From an uncultured Collinsella sp. (GTDB lineage: Bacteria > Actinomycetota > Coriobacteriia > Coriobacteriales > Coriobacteriaceae), in the NCBI GenBank assembly GCA_934654765.1, contig CAKUGX010000098.1:1-7131 (forward strand): a stretch of DNA of 7,131 nucleotides, in the 5' to 3' direction. Positions 1 to 6,787 of the stretch are shown here, in pieces (position 1 is the stretch's first letter; each line of letters opens with the position of its first letter). A model generated the notes under the pieces. That model ran no database searches. It had not been told where the DNA came from and saw only the letters and a list, made by a program, of their open reading frames with translations. The translations under genes and the position numbers were made by a program.

Positions 1-512
1 TCTGTGCGCGGCTGGTTGAGCGACTGGGTCGCTCGGATCCCGCGGCACCGCACACCGTTGCCGTCTATGCCGCGATGGGTTCCGAAGTCAACCCAGCCGC
101 GTTTGCCGCAGCTGCCGCCAAACGTGGCTGGCGCGTGGCCTATCCGTGCATGCTCTCGGCAACAGACGCCGCAGCTTGTGGCCAGCGCATGTGTATGCGG
201 GCAGTTGCCGCCGACGATGCATCCGCGGCACCGTTTATCGCCCACCCCACGCGGGCCTTCGCGGCCACGGACATCGACAGCAGCCGCTTCCCTATCGTGC
301 CTGCCGACGCTCTCGACATGATCGTCGTGCCGCTCGCAGCCTTCGACCGCGCCGGCGCGCGCCTGGGCTACGGCGGCGGCTGCTATGACCGCTACCTGCC
401 CATGCTCTCGCCCGAATGCCAAATCATCGGCATCGCCTTTGACGAACAGCGCGTCGACCACATCCCCACCGATGCCCACGACCTGCCGCTGCCCAACATC
501 ATCAGCGCCTGA
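1..512 (+). CDS. 5-formyltetrahydrofolate cyclo-ligase, 3' part
   Basis: ATP-dependent cytosolic enzyme that converts 5-formyl-THF to 5,10-methenyl-THF, returning stored folate to the one-carbon pool. The frame is open from base 3 with no stop up to TGA at 510-512, giving 169 residues. Family members are usually about 180-200 residues, so roughly the first 15-30, including the N-terminal basic/ATP-binding part, lie outside the window. The fragment shows the family pattern VAVYAAMGSEV near the cut end, then MIVVPLAAFDRAGARLGYGGGC, which matches the conserved 'vPg.aFd..G.RlGyGgGyYDR' signature near the C-terminus, followed by YDRYLP and a final DLPLP. An odd point is Cys in GGGCYDR, where Tyr or Phe is common. 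The internal ATG at 75 lies inside the conserved domain and is not the start. The gene converges on metA with a 42-bp gap in which I see no terminator. The family call is firm; the true start is unseen. Confidence 0.92.
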   Translation, partial: CARLVERLGRSDPAAPHTVAVYAAMGSEVNPAAFAAAAAKRGWRVAYPCMLSATDAAACGQRMCMRAVAADDASAAPFIAHPTRAFAATDIDSSRFPIVPADALDMIVVPLAAFDRAGARLGYGGGCYDRYLPMLSPECQIIGIAFDEQRVDHIPTDAHDLPLPNIISA

Positions 513-554
513 TCGCCGCCACATCAGCCACGGCTACAGCAGCACCATCGCAGT

Positions 555-1481
555 CTAGTGCTCCTCGCCGGCGCGGGCCAGGTCGTAGGGCGTGGTCTGG
601 TAGACGTAGTAGTTGAGCCAGTTGGTGTAGAGCAGCTGAGCCTGGCTGCGCCAGACGTTGCGCGGCTCGGCGGTGGGGTCGTCACCCGGGAAGTAATGCG
701 CCGGCACCTGAGGGTTGAGCCCGCGCTTCACGTCGCGCTCGTACTCCAGGCGCAGCGTGTCGGTATCGTACTCGGGATGGCCGAAGACAAAGAAGCGGCG
801 GCTGTCGGTCGACTTGACGATGTACAGGCCAACCTCGTCGGACACGGCCACGACCTCAAGCTGCGGCTCGGCCTCCACGTCCTCGCGGCGCACATCGGTG
901 TTGCGCGAATGCACGGCATAGAAGCGGTCGTCAAAGCCGCGGACCAGCGGGCTTTGCGGCTTCACCAGATAATGCTCGAACACGCCGCTCGCCTTTGCCG
1001 GCAGGTCGTACTTCTGAATACCGTAATGATGGTACAGACCGGCTTGCGCGCCCCAGCAAATATGCAGCGTAGAGTGTACGTGTGTGGTGGACCAATCCAT
1101 GATCTGGCAGAGCTCGGGCCAGTAGTCGACCTCCTCGAACGGCATCTGCTCCACCGGCGCGCCCGTGATGATCAGGCCGTCGTAGTGGATGTCGCGGATG
1201 TCGTCGAACGTGCGATAGAACGTCTCCAGGTGGCCGGCGCTCACGTGCGTGGCCTCGTGCGTTTTGGTGCGCAGCAGGTCCACCTCCACCTGCAGCGGCG
1301 TGTTGGAGAGCTTGCGCATGATCTGCGTCTCGGTGGCGATCTTGGTGGGCATGAGGTTGAGGATGAGCACGCGCAGCGGACGGATGTCCTGGTGCAGCGC
1401 GCGGTACTCGGTCATGACAAAGATGTTCTCGCTCTCGAGCTGCGCGGCGGCAGGGAGGGCGTCGGGGATGCGAATGGGCAT
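555..1481 (-). CDS. metA: Homoserine O-acetyltransferase (MetA family)
   Basis: First committed step of methionine synthesis: transfers an acyl group from acyl-CoA to the hydroxyl of L-homoserine in the cytosol. The protein is 308 residues, normal for MetA (about 300-310). Motifs fall at the E. coli positions: nucleophile Cys142 in HICWGAQAG, and His235 and Glu237 in FGHPEYD, forming the catalytic triad of the glutamine amidotransferase-like fold. Residue 111, in GAPVE, is Glu. In characterised MetA proteins Glu111 goes with acetyl-CoA and Gly111 with succinyl-CoA, so acetyl is predicted despite the frequent 'succinyltransferase' label. The start ATG at 1479-1481 follows AAGGAG (1492-1487) with 5 nt spacing, which supports it. 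The gene diverges from the 2-hydroxyacid dehydrogenase and converges with the folate gene, so it is probably transcribed alone. The 211-bp divergent gap shows no recognisable SAM riboswitch. The stop is TAG at 557-555. Confidence 0.96.
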   Translation of the reverse strand: MPIRIPDALPAAAQLESENIFVMTEYRALHQDIRPLRVLILNLMPTKIATETQIMRKLSNTPLQVEVDLLRTKTHEATHVSAGHLETFYRTFDDIRDIHYDGLIITGAPVEQMPFEEVDYWPELCQIMDWSTTHVHSTLHICWGAQAGLYHHYGIQKYDLPAKASGVFEHYLVKPQSPLVRGFDDRFYAVHSRNTDVRREDVEAEPQLEVVAVSDEVGLYIVKSTDSRRFFVFGHPEYDTDTLRLEYERDVKRGLNPQVPAHYFPGDDPTAEPRNVWRSQAQLLYTNWLNYYVYQTTPYDLARAGEEH

Positions 1482-1649
1482 GGATGCTCCTTACGAGTCA
1501 GTTGCAGCTATGGTACAACGAGCGGCCCCATCCGCGCGAGCACATCGCCCAGCGATGCCGTCAGCGGCCCAAATCACTCCAAAAGTAGAGATTAAGGTAT
1601 GTCCCAAAAATCTACAGCGCTTTAGCCTAGCAAAGTGGCAGCAGGACGC

Positions 1650-1685
1650 TACAATGGTTCGACGCGAAAAACTCGGCCGAAAGGA
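1650..1685 (+). promoter_or_regulatory. Possible -10 box and RBS of the 2-hydroxyacid dehydrogenase gene
   Basis: TACAAT at 1650-1655 is a 5/6 match to the sigma-70 -10 hexamer and would start transcription near 1661-1663, giving a leader of about 30 nt. No convincing -35 box lies 16-18 nt upstream (CTAGCA or TAGCAA at best). The ribosome binding site GAAAGGA at 1679-1685 sits 7 nt before the ATG at 1693 and decides the start codon. Confidence 0.4.
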
Positions 1686-1692
1686 TACATAT

Positions 1693-2670
1693 ATGTACCA
1701 GACGCGTAAGATCGGTGTGGTCGGCCAGGGCCACGTAGGAGCACATGTCGCCAATAGCCTGCTCATGCAGGGCATTGCCGATGAGCTGTACCTGTGCGAT
1801 ATCAACGAGGCCAAGGTGACGTCCGAGGTCCAGGACCTGCGCGACTCCCTTTCGTTTGTCCCGTACAATACCAAGATCGTCAACTGCTACGACCACTACG
1901 AGGAGCTGGCCTGCTGCGACGTCATCGTCAACGCTGCCGGTAAGGTCGCGTTGGCCGCCGGTAACCGCGACGGCGAGCTGTTCTTTACCACCGACGCCGC
2001 CCGCACCTTTGCCAAGCGCATCGTCGACGCCGGCTTTGACGGCATCTTCGTGAGCATCTCCAACCCCTGCGACGTCGTGTGCACCGAGCTGTGGCACCTG
2101 ACCGGCTACGATCCCAAGAAGATCATCGGCTCGGGCTGCGGTCTGGACTCCGCCCGCCTGCGCACCGAGATCTCCAAGAAGGTCGGCGTGAGCCCCAAGT
2201 CCATCGACGCCTATATGATCGGCGAGCACGGCTTTAGCCAGCTGGCTGCCTTTAAGTCTGCAACCATCGCCGGCAAGAGCCTTAACGAGCTTCAGGCCGA
2301 GAACCCCGACAAGTATGCCTTCGACCACATGGAGATCGAGGAGCTCGCGCGCAAGGGCGGCTACGTAACCTACCAGGGCAAGCAGTGCACCGAGTACGCC
2401 GTCGCCAACTCCGCCGCGCGCGTCTGCGCCGCCGTGCTGCACAACGAGCACGCCGTGCTTTCGGCCTCTACGCTCATGACCGGCCAGTATGGCGAGGAGG
2501 GCATCTTCACCTCCCTGCCGTGCGTGATCGGCGCCGAGGGTGTCGAGGAGGTCTACACGCTGGACCTGTCCGAGTACGAGCTCGAGGGCTTCCACAAGAG
2601 CTGCCAGCACATCCGCGACAACATCGCCCAGCTCGACTGGTGGGACGCCGAGGCCTACGACGCAAAGTAG
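1693..2670 (+). CDS. L-lactate/L-2-hydroxyacid dehydrogenase, HicDH-like
   Basis: NAD-dependent cytosolic oxidoreductase interconverting a 2-oxo acid and an L-2-hydroxy acid. It is 325 residues, typical of the LDH/MDH superfamily. The N-terminal Rossmann fold has GQGHVG (11-16) and Asp36 in LCDIN, which points to NAD rather than NADP. ISNPCDVV (122-129) is the usual post-sheet motif. LDSAR gives Asp152 and Arg155, and IGEHG gives catalytic His179. The active-site loop (about 83-100, AGKVALAAGNRDGELFF) lacks the Q-K/R-P-G-E-T-R pattern of ordinary lactate dehydrogenases. It aligns better with the loop of Lactobacillus L-2-hydroxyisocaproate dehydrogenase, as do EELARKGG (216-223) and the tail. 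Branched-chain or aromatic 2-oxo acids are therefore possible substrates, but lactate is not excluded. ATG 1693 is chosen for its ribosome binding site and the Rossmann start; the same frame stays open upstream but runs antisense through metA. An intrinsic terminator follows, so the gene is probably monocistronic. Confidence 0.92.
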   Translation: MYQTRKIGVVGQGHVGAHVANSLLMQGIADELYLCDINEAKVTSEVQDLRDSLSFVPYNTKIVNCYDHYEELACCDVIVNAAGKVALAAGNRDGELFFTTDAARTFAKRIVDAGFDGIFVSISNPCDVVCTELWHLTGYDPKKIIGSGCGLDSARLRTEISKKVGVSPKSIDAYMIGEHGFSQLAAFKSATIAGKSLNELQAENPDKYAFDHMEIEELARKGGYVTYQGKQCTEYAVANSAARVCAAVLHNEHAVLSASTLMTGQYGEEGIFTSLPCVIGAEGVEEVYTLDLSEYELEGFHKSCQHIRDNIAQLDWWDAEAYDAK

Positions 2671-2711
2671 GCCGCTGGCTGCCGCAACCTTACGAATCTA
2701 AGCGCGACACC

Positions 2712-2752
2712 AAGCGGGCCGCACCGGAAATCCCCGGCGCGGCCCGCTTTTT
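2712..2752 (+). terminator. Intrinsic terminator after the dehydrogenase gene
   Basis: Perfect 11-bp stem AAGCGGGCCGC (2712-2722) with GCGGCCCGCTT (2739-2749). The loop contains a further CCGG/CCGG pairing, and a run of five T (2748-2752) overlaps the end of the stem. It lies 41 nt after the dehydrogenase stop. The minus-strand side has only TT after the stem, so it should act mainly on plus-strand transcripts, although it also lies just past the end of the convergent SIS gene. Confidence 0.88.
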
Positions 2753-2801
2753 GGCTCACGCGACACGCTCGCGGATCGAAGGTGACTGCTTTTCCCGTTA
2801 C

Positions 2802-3770
2802 CTAGTACTGCTCGATGCCCATGTAGCGACGAACCTCGGGGCTGTGGTCAAACACCTTGCCGCGGGCGGCGCGCAGCTCGCAGCTCATGTTGTAGAAGAA
2901 GATCGGCTCCAGGTACGAACGCACGCTGGCAGGCACTTCGCCCACGCCGTATTCGAGCGCATCGAGCACCATGACCGTATCGGTGTGCGTGTTGAGGAAC
3001 GCGAGTGCACGCTCCTCCATGGGGCGGCACTCGCCCGATCCGAGCTGTACAAAGTAGAACACACCGGGCTCGGTGGCTTCGAACGGACCGTGGAAGTACT
3101 CGCCGGAATGGATGTAGCAGCAGTGCTGCCACTGCATCTCCATGAGCGAGCAGATGGCCATGGCGTAGGTCTGGCTAAAGTTGGGGCCGGAGCCCAGGAT
3201 GTAGAAGAACTTGTGCTGCTGGCAGAGCTCGGCAAAGCGATCGCCCAGCTCGGCGTTGACCTTCTCGCGGGCAGCGGGCAACAGCGCATCCATCTGCTTA
3301 AGGCCGGCGTACATGTCGGCAAGCGCCTCGTAACCCTCCTGCTGGTCGAGCAGCTCGGCGGCGATCAGAGCGCCGATGCCCTGCGGTACCTCGGCCTGCG
3401 GCACGCCTTCGCCCCACGGATAGACCCAGGTGGTCCACTTGCCGTTATCGATCTTGGAGCCCTCGCAGTCGGTCATGGCCACGACCTCGGCGCCGGCTGC
3501 CAGCGCCATCTCGCAACCGTCGACGACCTCCTGCGTGTTGCCGCTGTGGCTGCAGGCAATGACAAGTGACTTCTCGCCAAGACTCTTGGGGGCCATCAGG
3601 CAAAACTCGCGTGCCGTGTAGACCGTCGAGGTGAACGTGGTGGCCTCGCGCTTGAGCAGCTCGTTGGCCGGCATCAGGTCGATCATCGAACCGCCACAGG
3701 CGATCCAAAAGACGTTCTCAATCTTGCCCTTGCGCTCGATGATTTCCTGAACCAGATCATGTGCGTTCAT
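2802..3770 (-). CDS. FrlB-like SIS-domain sugar-phosphate deglycase/isomerase
   Basis: Cytosolic double-SIS protein resembling FrlB, which splits fructoselysine 6-phosphate into glucose 6-phosphate and lysine; related enzymes act on other Amadori or aminosugar phosphates. It has 322 residues against 340 in E. coli FrlB, with a shorter N-terminus. SIS domain 1 (about 18-150) has CGGS (25-28) and the phosphate-binding SHSGNTQE (74-81). SIS domain 2 (about 170-310) has GSGPNFSQ and EMQW followed by HSGEYFHGPFE, matching the FrlB EMQW...SAEFFHGALE block with its likely catalytic Glu (224) and His (227). The tail EVRRYMGIEQY parallels the FrlB ending IRRYYRQFDY. The start ATG (3770-3768) follows a strong AAGGAGG (3786-3780) at 9 nt. 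The gene lies 144 bp after the GntR gene on the same strand, with its own promoter and operator-like repeats. No kinase (FrlD) or transporter is in view, so the exact substrate is open. Alternatives are glucosamine- or glucoselysine-phosphate enzymes. Confidence 0.85.
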   Translation of the reverse strand: MNAHDLVQEIIERKGKIENVFWIACGGSMIDLMPANELLKREATTFTSTVYTAREFCLMAPKSLGEKSLVIACSHSGNTQEVVDGCEMALAAGAEVVAMTDCEGSKIDNGKWTTWVYPWGEGVPQAEVPQGIGALIAAELLDQQEGYEALADMYAGLKQMDALLPAAREKVNAELGDRFAELCQQHKFFYILGSGPNFSQTYAMAICSLMEMQWQHCCYIHSGEYFHGPFEATEPGVFYFVQLGSGECRPMEERALAFLNTHTDTVMVLDALEYGVGEVPASVRSYLEPIFFYNMSCELRAARGKVFDHSPEVRRYMGIEQY

Positions 3771-3826
3771 CCTGATGTTCCTCCTTGTGGGGCGGCTTTG
3801 AGCGACGGCAGCTCGTACCTGCTATC

Positions 3827-3843
3827 GTTCTATGTTGTCCTAT
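3827..3843 (-). promoter_or_regulatory. Operator-like repeat, promoter-proximal copy
   Basis: On the minus strand ATAGGACAACATAGAAC, which is two ATAGRAC heptamers in direct orientation with a 10-bp period. It touches the last base of the -10 box and covers the expected transcription start, a position where a bound repressor would block initiation. It is identical to the distal copy at 16 of 17 bases. The likely ligand is the adjacent GntR/UTRA protein (inference). Confidence 0.6.
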
Positions 3844-3871
3844 TTATAACACGTGTAACAACGCCCGTGAA
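3843..3871 (-). promoter_or_regulatory. Sigma-70-like promoter of the SIS gene
   Basis: Read on the minus strand: -35 TTCACG (3871-3866, 4/6 match to TTGACA), a 17-bp spacer, and -10 TATAAA (3848-3843, 5/6). The start would fall near 3836, giving a leader of about 65 nt. The AT-rich -10 stands out in this GC-rich DNA, and operator-like repeats lie on either side. Confidence 0.55.
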
Positions 3872-3888
3872 GTCATCTCGGCAAATTT

Positions 3889-3905
3889 GTTCTATGTTGT
3901 TCTAT
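3889..3905 (-). promoter_or_regulatory. Operator-like repeat, distal copy
   Basis: On the minus strand ATAGAACAACATAGAAC, with two exact ATAGAAC units spaced 10 bp. It begins about 10 bp after the GntR stop codon and lies roughly 53-69 bp upstream of the predicted SIS start. It is 62 bp from the proximal copy, close to six helical turns, so both would lie on the same DNA face. Confidence 0.6.
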
Positions 3906-3914
3906 CTGTGGATG

Positions 3915-4682
3915 TTAGATGTCGAAGACGTAGCGCGAGCCCACGATCTTTTGGCGACCGAGCAGTAGAGGGCGCCCACCGGCGTCGGTAAAGTAGGCCT
4001 CCATATAGAAGAGCGGCTCACCAACCGGCACCTCCAGCAGCGGGGCCACCTGAGCATCGGCAAGCGCAATCTCCACGGTGCAGGGGTCGGACTTGAGCGG
4101 CGCGCGACCCGAATGCTCGGCAACGAGCGCAAAGATGGAATTGTCCGTGAGGTCCTTGTCGGCAAGCGTCTGCAGATAGGGATGGTCGGCCAGCACAAAG
4201 GCGTTGTTCTCGAGCATGACAGGGATGCCGTCGGCTGTGCGCACGCGTTCGACCACGATAAGCTCGCAGCCGGGCTCCACGCCAAAAAACGCCGCGTCCT
4301 CGCGCGTCGCCGCGACCACCGTGCGCGACACCAGGCGCGCTCCGGCCACCATATCGTTGGCGGCGCAGCCCTCGGTAAAGCTCTGAACGTCACCCTTCTG
4401 GCGAATCTTGCGCTTGAGCTTGGGAGCGCACACAAAGGTGCCCCTCCCCTGCTGGCGGTTGAGATACCCCGCGCGCGACAGCTCCTCGATGGCGCGGCGC
4501 ACGGTAATGCGCCCCACCCCGTAGGATTTCGCGAGCTCCATCTCGGAAGGAATACGCGAGCCGGCCGCGTACACGCCGCGCGCGATCTCGCCCTTTAGGT
4601 CGTCCATAACCTGCTGGTACAGCGGCACGGCGGACACCTCGGCGCGCTCGGAACGTTCGGTCTTGCTATCGGCTGCCATCAT
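3915..4682 (-). CDS. GntR-family (HutC/UTRA) transcriptional repressor
   Basis: DNA-binding regulator of 255 residues, the usual size for the HutC subfamily. The N-terminal winged helix-turn-helix (about 20-85) begins PLYQQVMDDLK. It includes the GntR signature SRIPSEMELAKSYGVGRITV followed by RRAIEEL, and ends with the wing QGRGTFV (78-84). The C-terminal UTRA ligand domain (about 105-250) carries the usual ERVRTADGIPVMLENN strand pair; relatives sense sugar phosphates or histidine-pathway metabolites. The start is ATG at 4682-4680, whose A is the last base of the recQ TAA (TAATG); a second ATG follows at once (4679-4677). GGAG lies 4 nt or 7 nt before these two ATGs. Position and paired repeats downstream suggest it represses the SIS deglycase gene, perhaps released by that enzyme's substrate. 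That is inference; FrlR of fructoselysine operons is also a GntR protein. Confidence 0.92.
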   Translation of the reverse strand: MMAADSKTERSERAEVSAVPLYQQVMDDLKGEIARGVYAAGSRIPSEMELAKSYGVGRITVRRAIEELSRAGYLNRQQGRGTFVCAPKLKRKIRQKGDVQSFTEGCAANDMVAGARLVSRTVVAATREDAAFFGVEPGCELIVVERVRTADGIPVMLENNAFVLADHPYLQTLADKDLTDNSIFALVAEHSGRAPLKSDPCTVEIALADAQVAPLLEVPVGEPLFYMEAYFTDAGGRPLLLGRQKIVGSRYVFDI

Positions 4683-6661
4683 TACGCTCCATCCCGCGCA
4701 TGCTCGGACTCAAATTCTTCAATCGCCGCCATAAACTGCTCGCCAAAGGCGTCGGCCTTTTTCTCGCCAATACCGTTGACCTGGATCAGCTCCTCGCGCG
4801 TTTGAGGGCGCAGGCGGCACAGGCCGCGCAGAGCCTTGTCGGAAAAGACCATATACGGCGCCATCTCCAGCTCGGTCGAGATCTCCTTGCGCAAGGCACG
4901 CAGGCGCTCGAACAGCTCGGCATCGTCGCCCACGCGCGGGCGCTGATCCAGCTCAGCCTCCTCGCGCAGCAGATCCACCGCGCGGCGGGCGCGGGCCGAG
5001 GCCTTGCGCTTGGACGCGCGACGCTTAACGGTAAAGGCGAACGCCTCATCCTCGACCTCGCCGGCACGCGGGCCCAGCCCAACGACCGGGTACTGCCCCT
5101 GCGAGGTGGCCAGATAACCGCGGCCGCACAGCTGGCCGATGATGTCCTTGATGCGCCCGACCGATTCGCTCGACAGCTCACCGTAGCCGCGGTCCTCGTC
5201 CAGATGCATCTGGCGAATGCGCTCGGTGTTGCCGCCGTGGAGCACGTCGGCGATCAGCGACTTGCCAAAACGCATGGGACGCGTGGCCACATAGCGCACG
5301 GCAGCGCGGGCCATATCGGTGACGTCCTCGACCTCGAACTGCGTGAGGCAGTTGCTGCAGTTGCCGCAGCCCTCGGCTTCGTCCGTGGCGGTGCCGCCCG
5401 CGGCGGCTGCCGCATGCTCGGCCGCGGCCTCGTCGCCAAAGTAGCGCAACATGTATTCGCGCAGGCAGCCGGTGGTATTGCAGTAGCCCTCCATCTGGCT
5501 GAGCAGGCGATATCGATTCTGGAGCGCCCACGCGCGCTGCTCGTCGTCGAGCGCCTCGTCGGCAGCATCGCCGCGGTCGATCAAAAAGCGGCGCATGCGA
5601 AAATCGTTGCCGTTCCACAGCAGGTGGCAGCTCGCCGGATCGCCATCGCGGCCGGCGCGGCCCGCCTCCTGATAGTAGGCCTCGATGCTCTCGGGCACGT
5701 TGTTGTGGATCACGTAGCGCACGTTAGGCTTGTCGATGCCCATGCCAAAGGCGTTGGTGGCAACCATCACCTGGATATCGTCGTCGATAAAGGCGCGCTG
5801 GCTTTGGCGGCGGGCGTCATTGCCCATGCCGGCATGGTAGCGGCCAACGCGAATGCCGCTGGGGCCCAGCGCTTCGGCAAGATCGCCTGCCAGCGCATCG
5901 ACCGTCTTGCGGGTCGAGCAATACACGATGCCGCTCTCGCTCGAATGCGCGATCACGTAGTCGCGCACCCAGGCGGTCTTGGCCTTGTCGCCCATCTCTT
6001 CGCAACCAAAGTAGAGGTTCTTGCGATCGAAGCCCGTCACCACCGTCGCCGGGTTTTGCAGGCCGAGCATCTGCTGAATGTCCGCGCGCACGCGCTCGGT
6101 CGCCGTAGCGGTAAAGGCCGCCACGATGGGGCGCTGCGGCAGGGAATCGATGAACTCGCGAATCTGCAGGTAGGCGGGGCGGAAATCCTGGCCCCACTGG
6201 CTCACGCAGTGGGCCTCGTCAATGGCCACGAGCGGAACGCCGATGCCGCCTTCGGCCGCAGCTTCCTGCGCAAAGGCCAGAAAGCGCGGCTCGAGCAGGC
6301 GCTCGGGCGCCACGTACATAAGCTGGTAGCGGCCCTCGCGCGCCCGCTTGAGCACGGTATTTTGCTGGGCCGGAGTAAGGCTGGAGTTGAGATAGCTGGG
6401 TCGCGCGCCCGCCGCGAGCAGCGCACGGGTCTGGTCCTCCATAAGCGACAGCAGCGGACTCACCACAAAGGTAATGCCGGGCAGCATGAGCGCGGGCACC
6501 TGGTAGCAAATGGACTTGCCGGCGCCCGTGGGCATAACGCCCAGCGCGTCGCGGCCAGCAAGGATCGCATCGACCATGCGGTCCTGCCCCGGGCGAAACG
6601 AGGTGTAGCCAAAATAGGCGCCGAGCGTGTCGAGCGCCATCTGCTGCATGCTATCGGTCAT
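4682..6661 (-). CDS. recQ: ATP-dependent DNA helicase RecQ
   Basis: 3'-5' superfamily 2 helicase for recombination repair and fork restart. It has 659 residues (E. coli RecQ 609). Motifs in order: FRPGQ (motif 0, 22-26); Walker A MPTGAGKS (43-50); DEAH (149-152 region, IDEAHCVSQWG) with the aromatic loop QWGQDFRP; TATAT motif III (184-188); HAGM and NAFGMGIDKP (303-312); and motif VI QEAGRAGRDG (331-340). The zinc-binding part of RQC uses Cys399, 432, 435 and 438, with CGNCSNC clear. The Cys399-Cys432 gap is longer than in E. coli because of an Ala-rich insert (about 411-430). A basic linker (about 545-561) leads to an HRDC domain (about 578-655) containing VNGIGEKKADAF. ATG 6661-6659 starts MTDSMQQM; AGGA lies 4 nt upstream. 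The stop overlaps the GntR start by one base, so the two are probably cotranscribed. Confidence 0.97.
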   Translation of the reverse strand: MTDSMQQMALDTLGAYFGYTSFRPGQDRMVDAILAGRDALGVMPTGAGKSICYQVPALMLPGITFVVSPLLSLMEDQTRALLAAGARPSYLNSSLTPAQQNTVLKRAREGRYQLMYVAPERLLEPRFLAFAQEAAAEGGIGVPLVAIDEAHCVSQWGQDFRPAYLQIREFIDSLPQRPIVAAFTATATERVRADIQQMLGLQNPATVVTGFDRKNLYFGCEEMGDKAKTAWVRDYVIAHSSESGIVYCSTRKTVDALAGDLAEALGPSGIRVGRYHAGMGNDARRQSQRAFIDDDIQVMVATNAFGMGIDKPNVRYVIHNNVPESIEAYYQEAGRAGRDGDPASCHLLWNGNDFRMRRFLIDRGDAADEALDDEQRAWALQNRYRLLSQMEGYCNTTGCLREYMLRYFGDEAAAEHAAAAAGGTATDEAEGCGNCSNCLTQFEVEDVTDMARAAVRYVATRPMRFGKSLIADVLHGGNTERIRQMHLDEDRGYGELSSESVGRIKDIIGQLCGRGYLATSQGQYPVVGLGPRAGEVEDEAFAFTVKRRASKRKASARARRAVDLLREEAELDQRPRVGDDAELFERLRALRKEISTELEMAPYMVFSDKALRGLCRLRPQTREELIQVNGIGEKKADAFGEQFMAAIEEFESEHARDGA

Positions 6662-6692
6662 GGTTTCCTAACGTCCAAGTCATCTGCCGCCG

Positions 6693-6698
6693 ATTATA
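6693..6698 (-). promoter_or_regulatory. Likely -10 box of recQ
   Basis: On the minus strand this is an exact TATAAT, 31 bp upstream of the recQ ATG, so transcription would begin near 6686 with a leader of about 25 nt. No good -35 lies at 16-18 bp in the GC-rich flank (CGGCAC at 17 bp), so the promoter may be weak or activator-dependent. Confidence 0.5.
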
Positions 6699-6760
6699 CG
6701 CCGCCACGCGGACCGGTGCCGCACGGCTGCCGGCCACGGGCGAGGCAATCCGAGGGAAAC

Positions 6761-6770
6761 GAGCGTGGAT
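6761..6770 (+). repeat. Partial copy of the inverted-repeat arm
   Basis: GAGCGTGGAT is identical to the first 10 bases, after the leading AT, of the 20-bp arm that begins at 6788. It is in the same orientation as that left arm, 29 bp earlier. It then diverges to TTTTGGACAC. It looks like a related half-site and not a chance match, but it is short. Confidence 0.55.
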
Positions 6771-6787
6771 TTTTGGACACTTTCCGG

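Noticed and set aside
558..1595. 345-codon plus-strand frame opposite metA
   Set aside because: Antisense to an intact MetA with catalytic residues in place; no ribosome binding site or family resemblance.
1249..1692. Upstream extension of the dehydrogenase frame
   Set aside because: The frame is open, but the extension is antisense to metA; the ribosome binding site and the Rossmann start both place the ATG at 1693.
1482..1692. SAM riboswitch or T-box upstream of metA
   Set aside because: No multi-helix structure or terminator/antiterminator pair is visible in the 211-bp divergent gap.
1627..2610. 327-codon minus-strand frame opposite the dehydrogenase
   Set aside because: Antisense shadow rich in Leu/Val/Gly/Ala, while the plus-strand protein has clear Rossmann and catalytic motifs.
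2385..3569. 394-codon plus-strand frame spanning the dehydrogenase end and the SIS gene
   Set aside because: It runs out of frame through one real gene, across a strong terminator and antisense to another, so it is not plausible as a gene.
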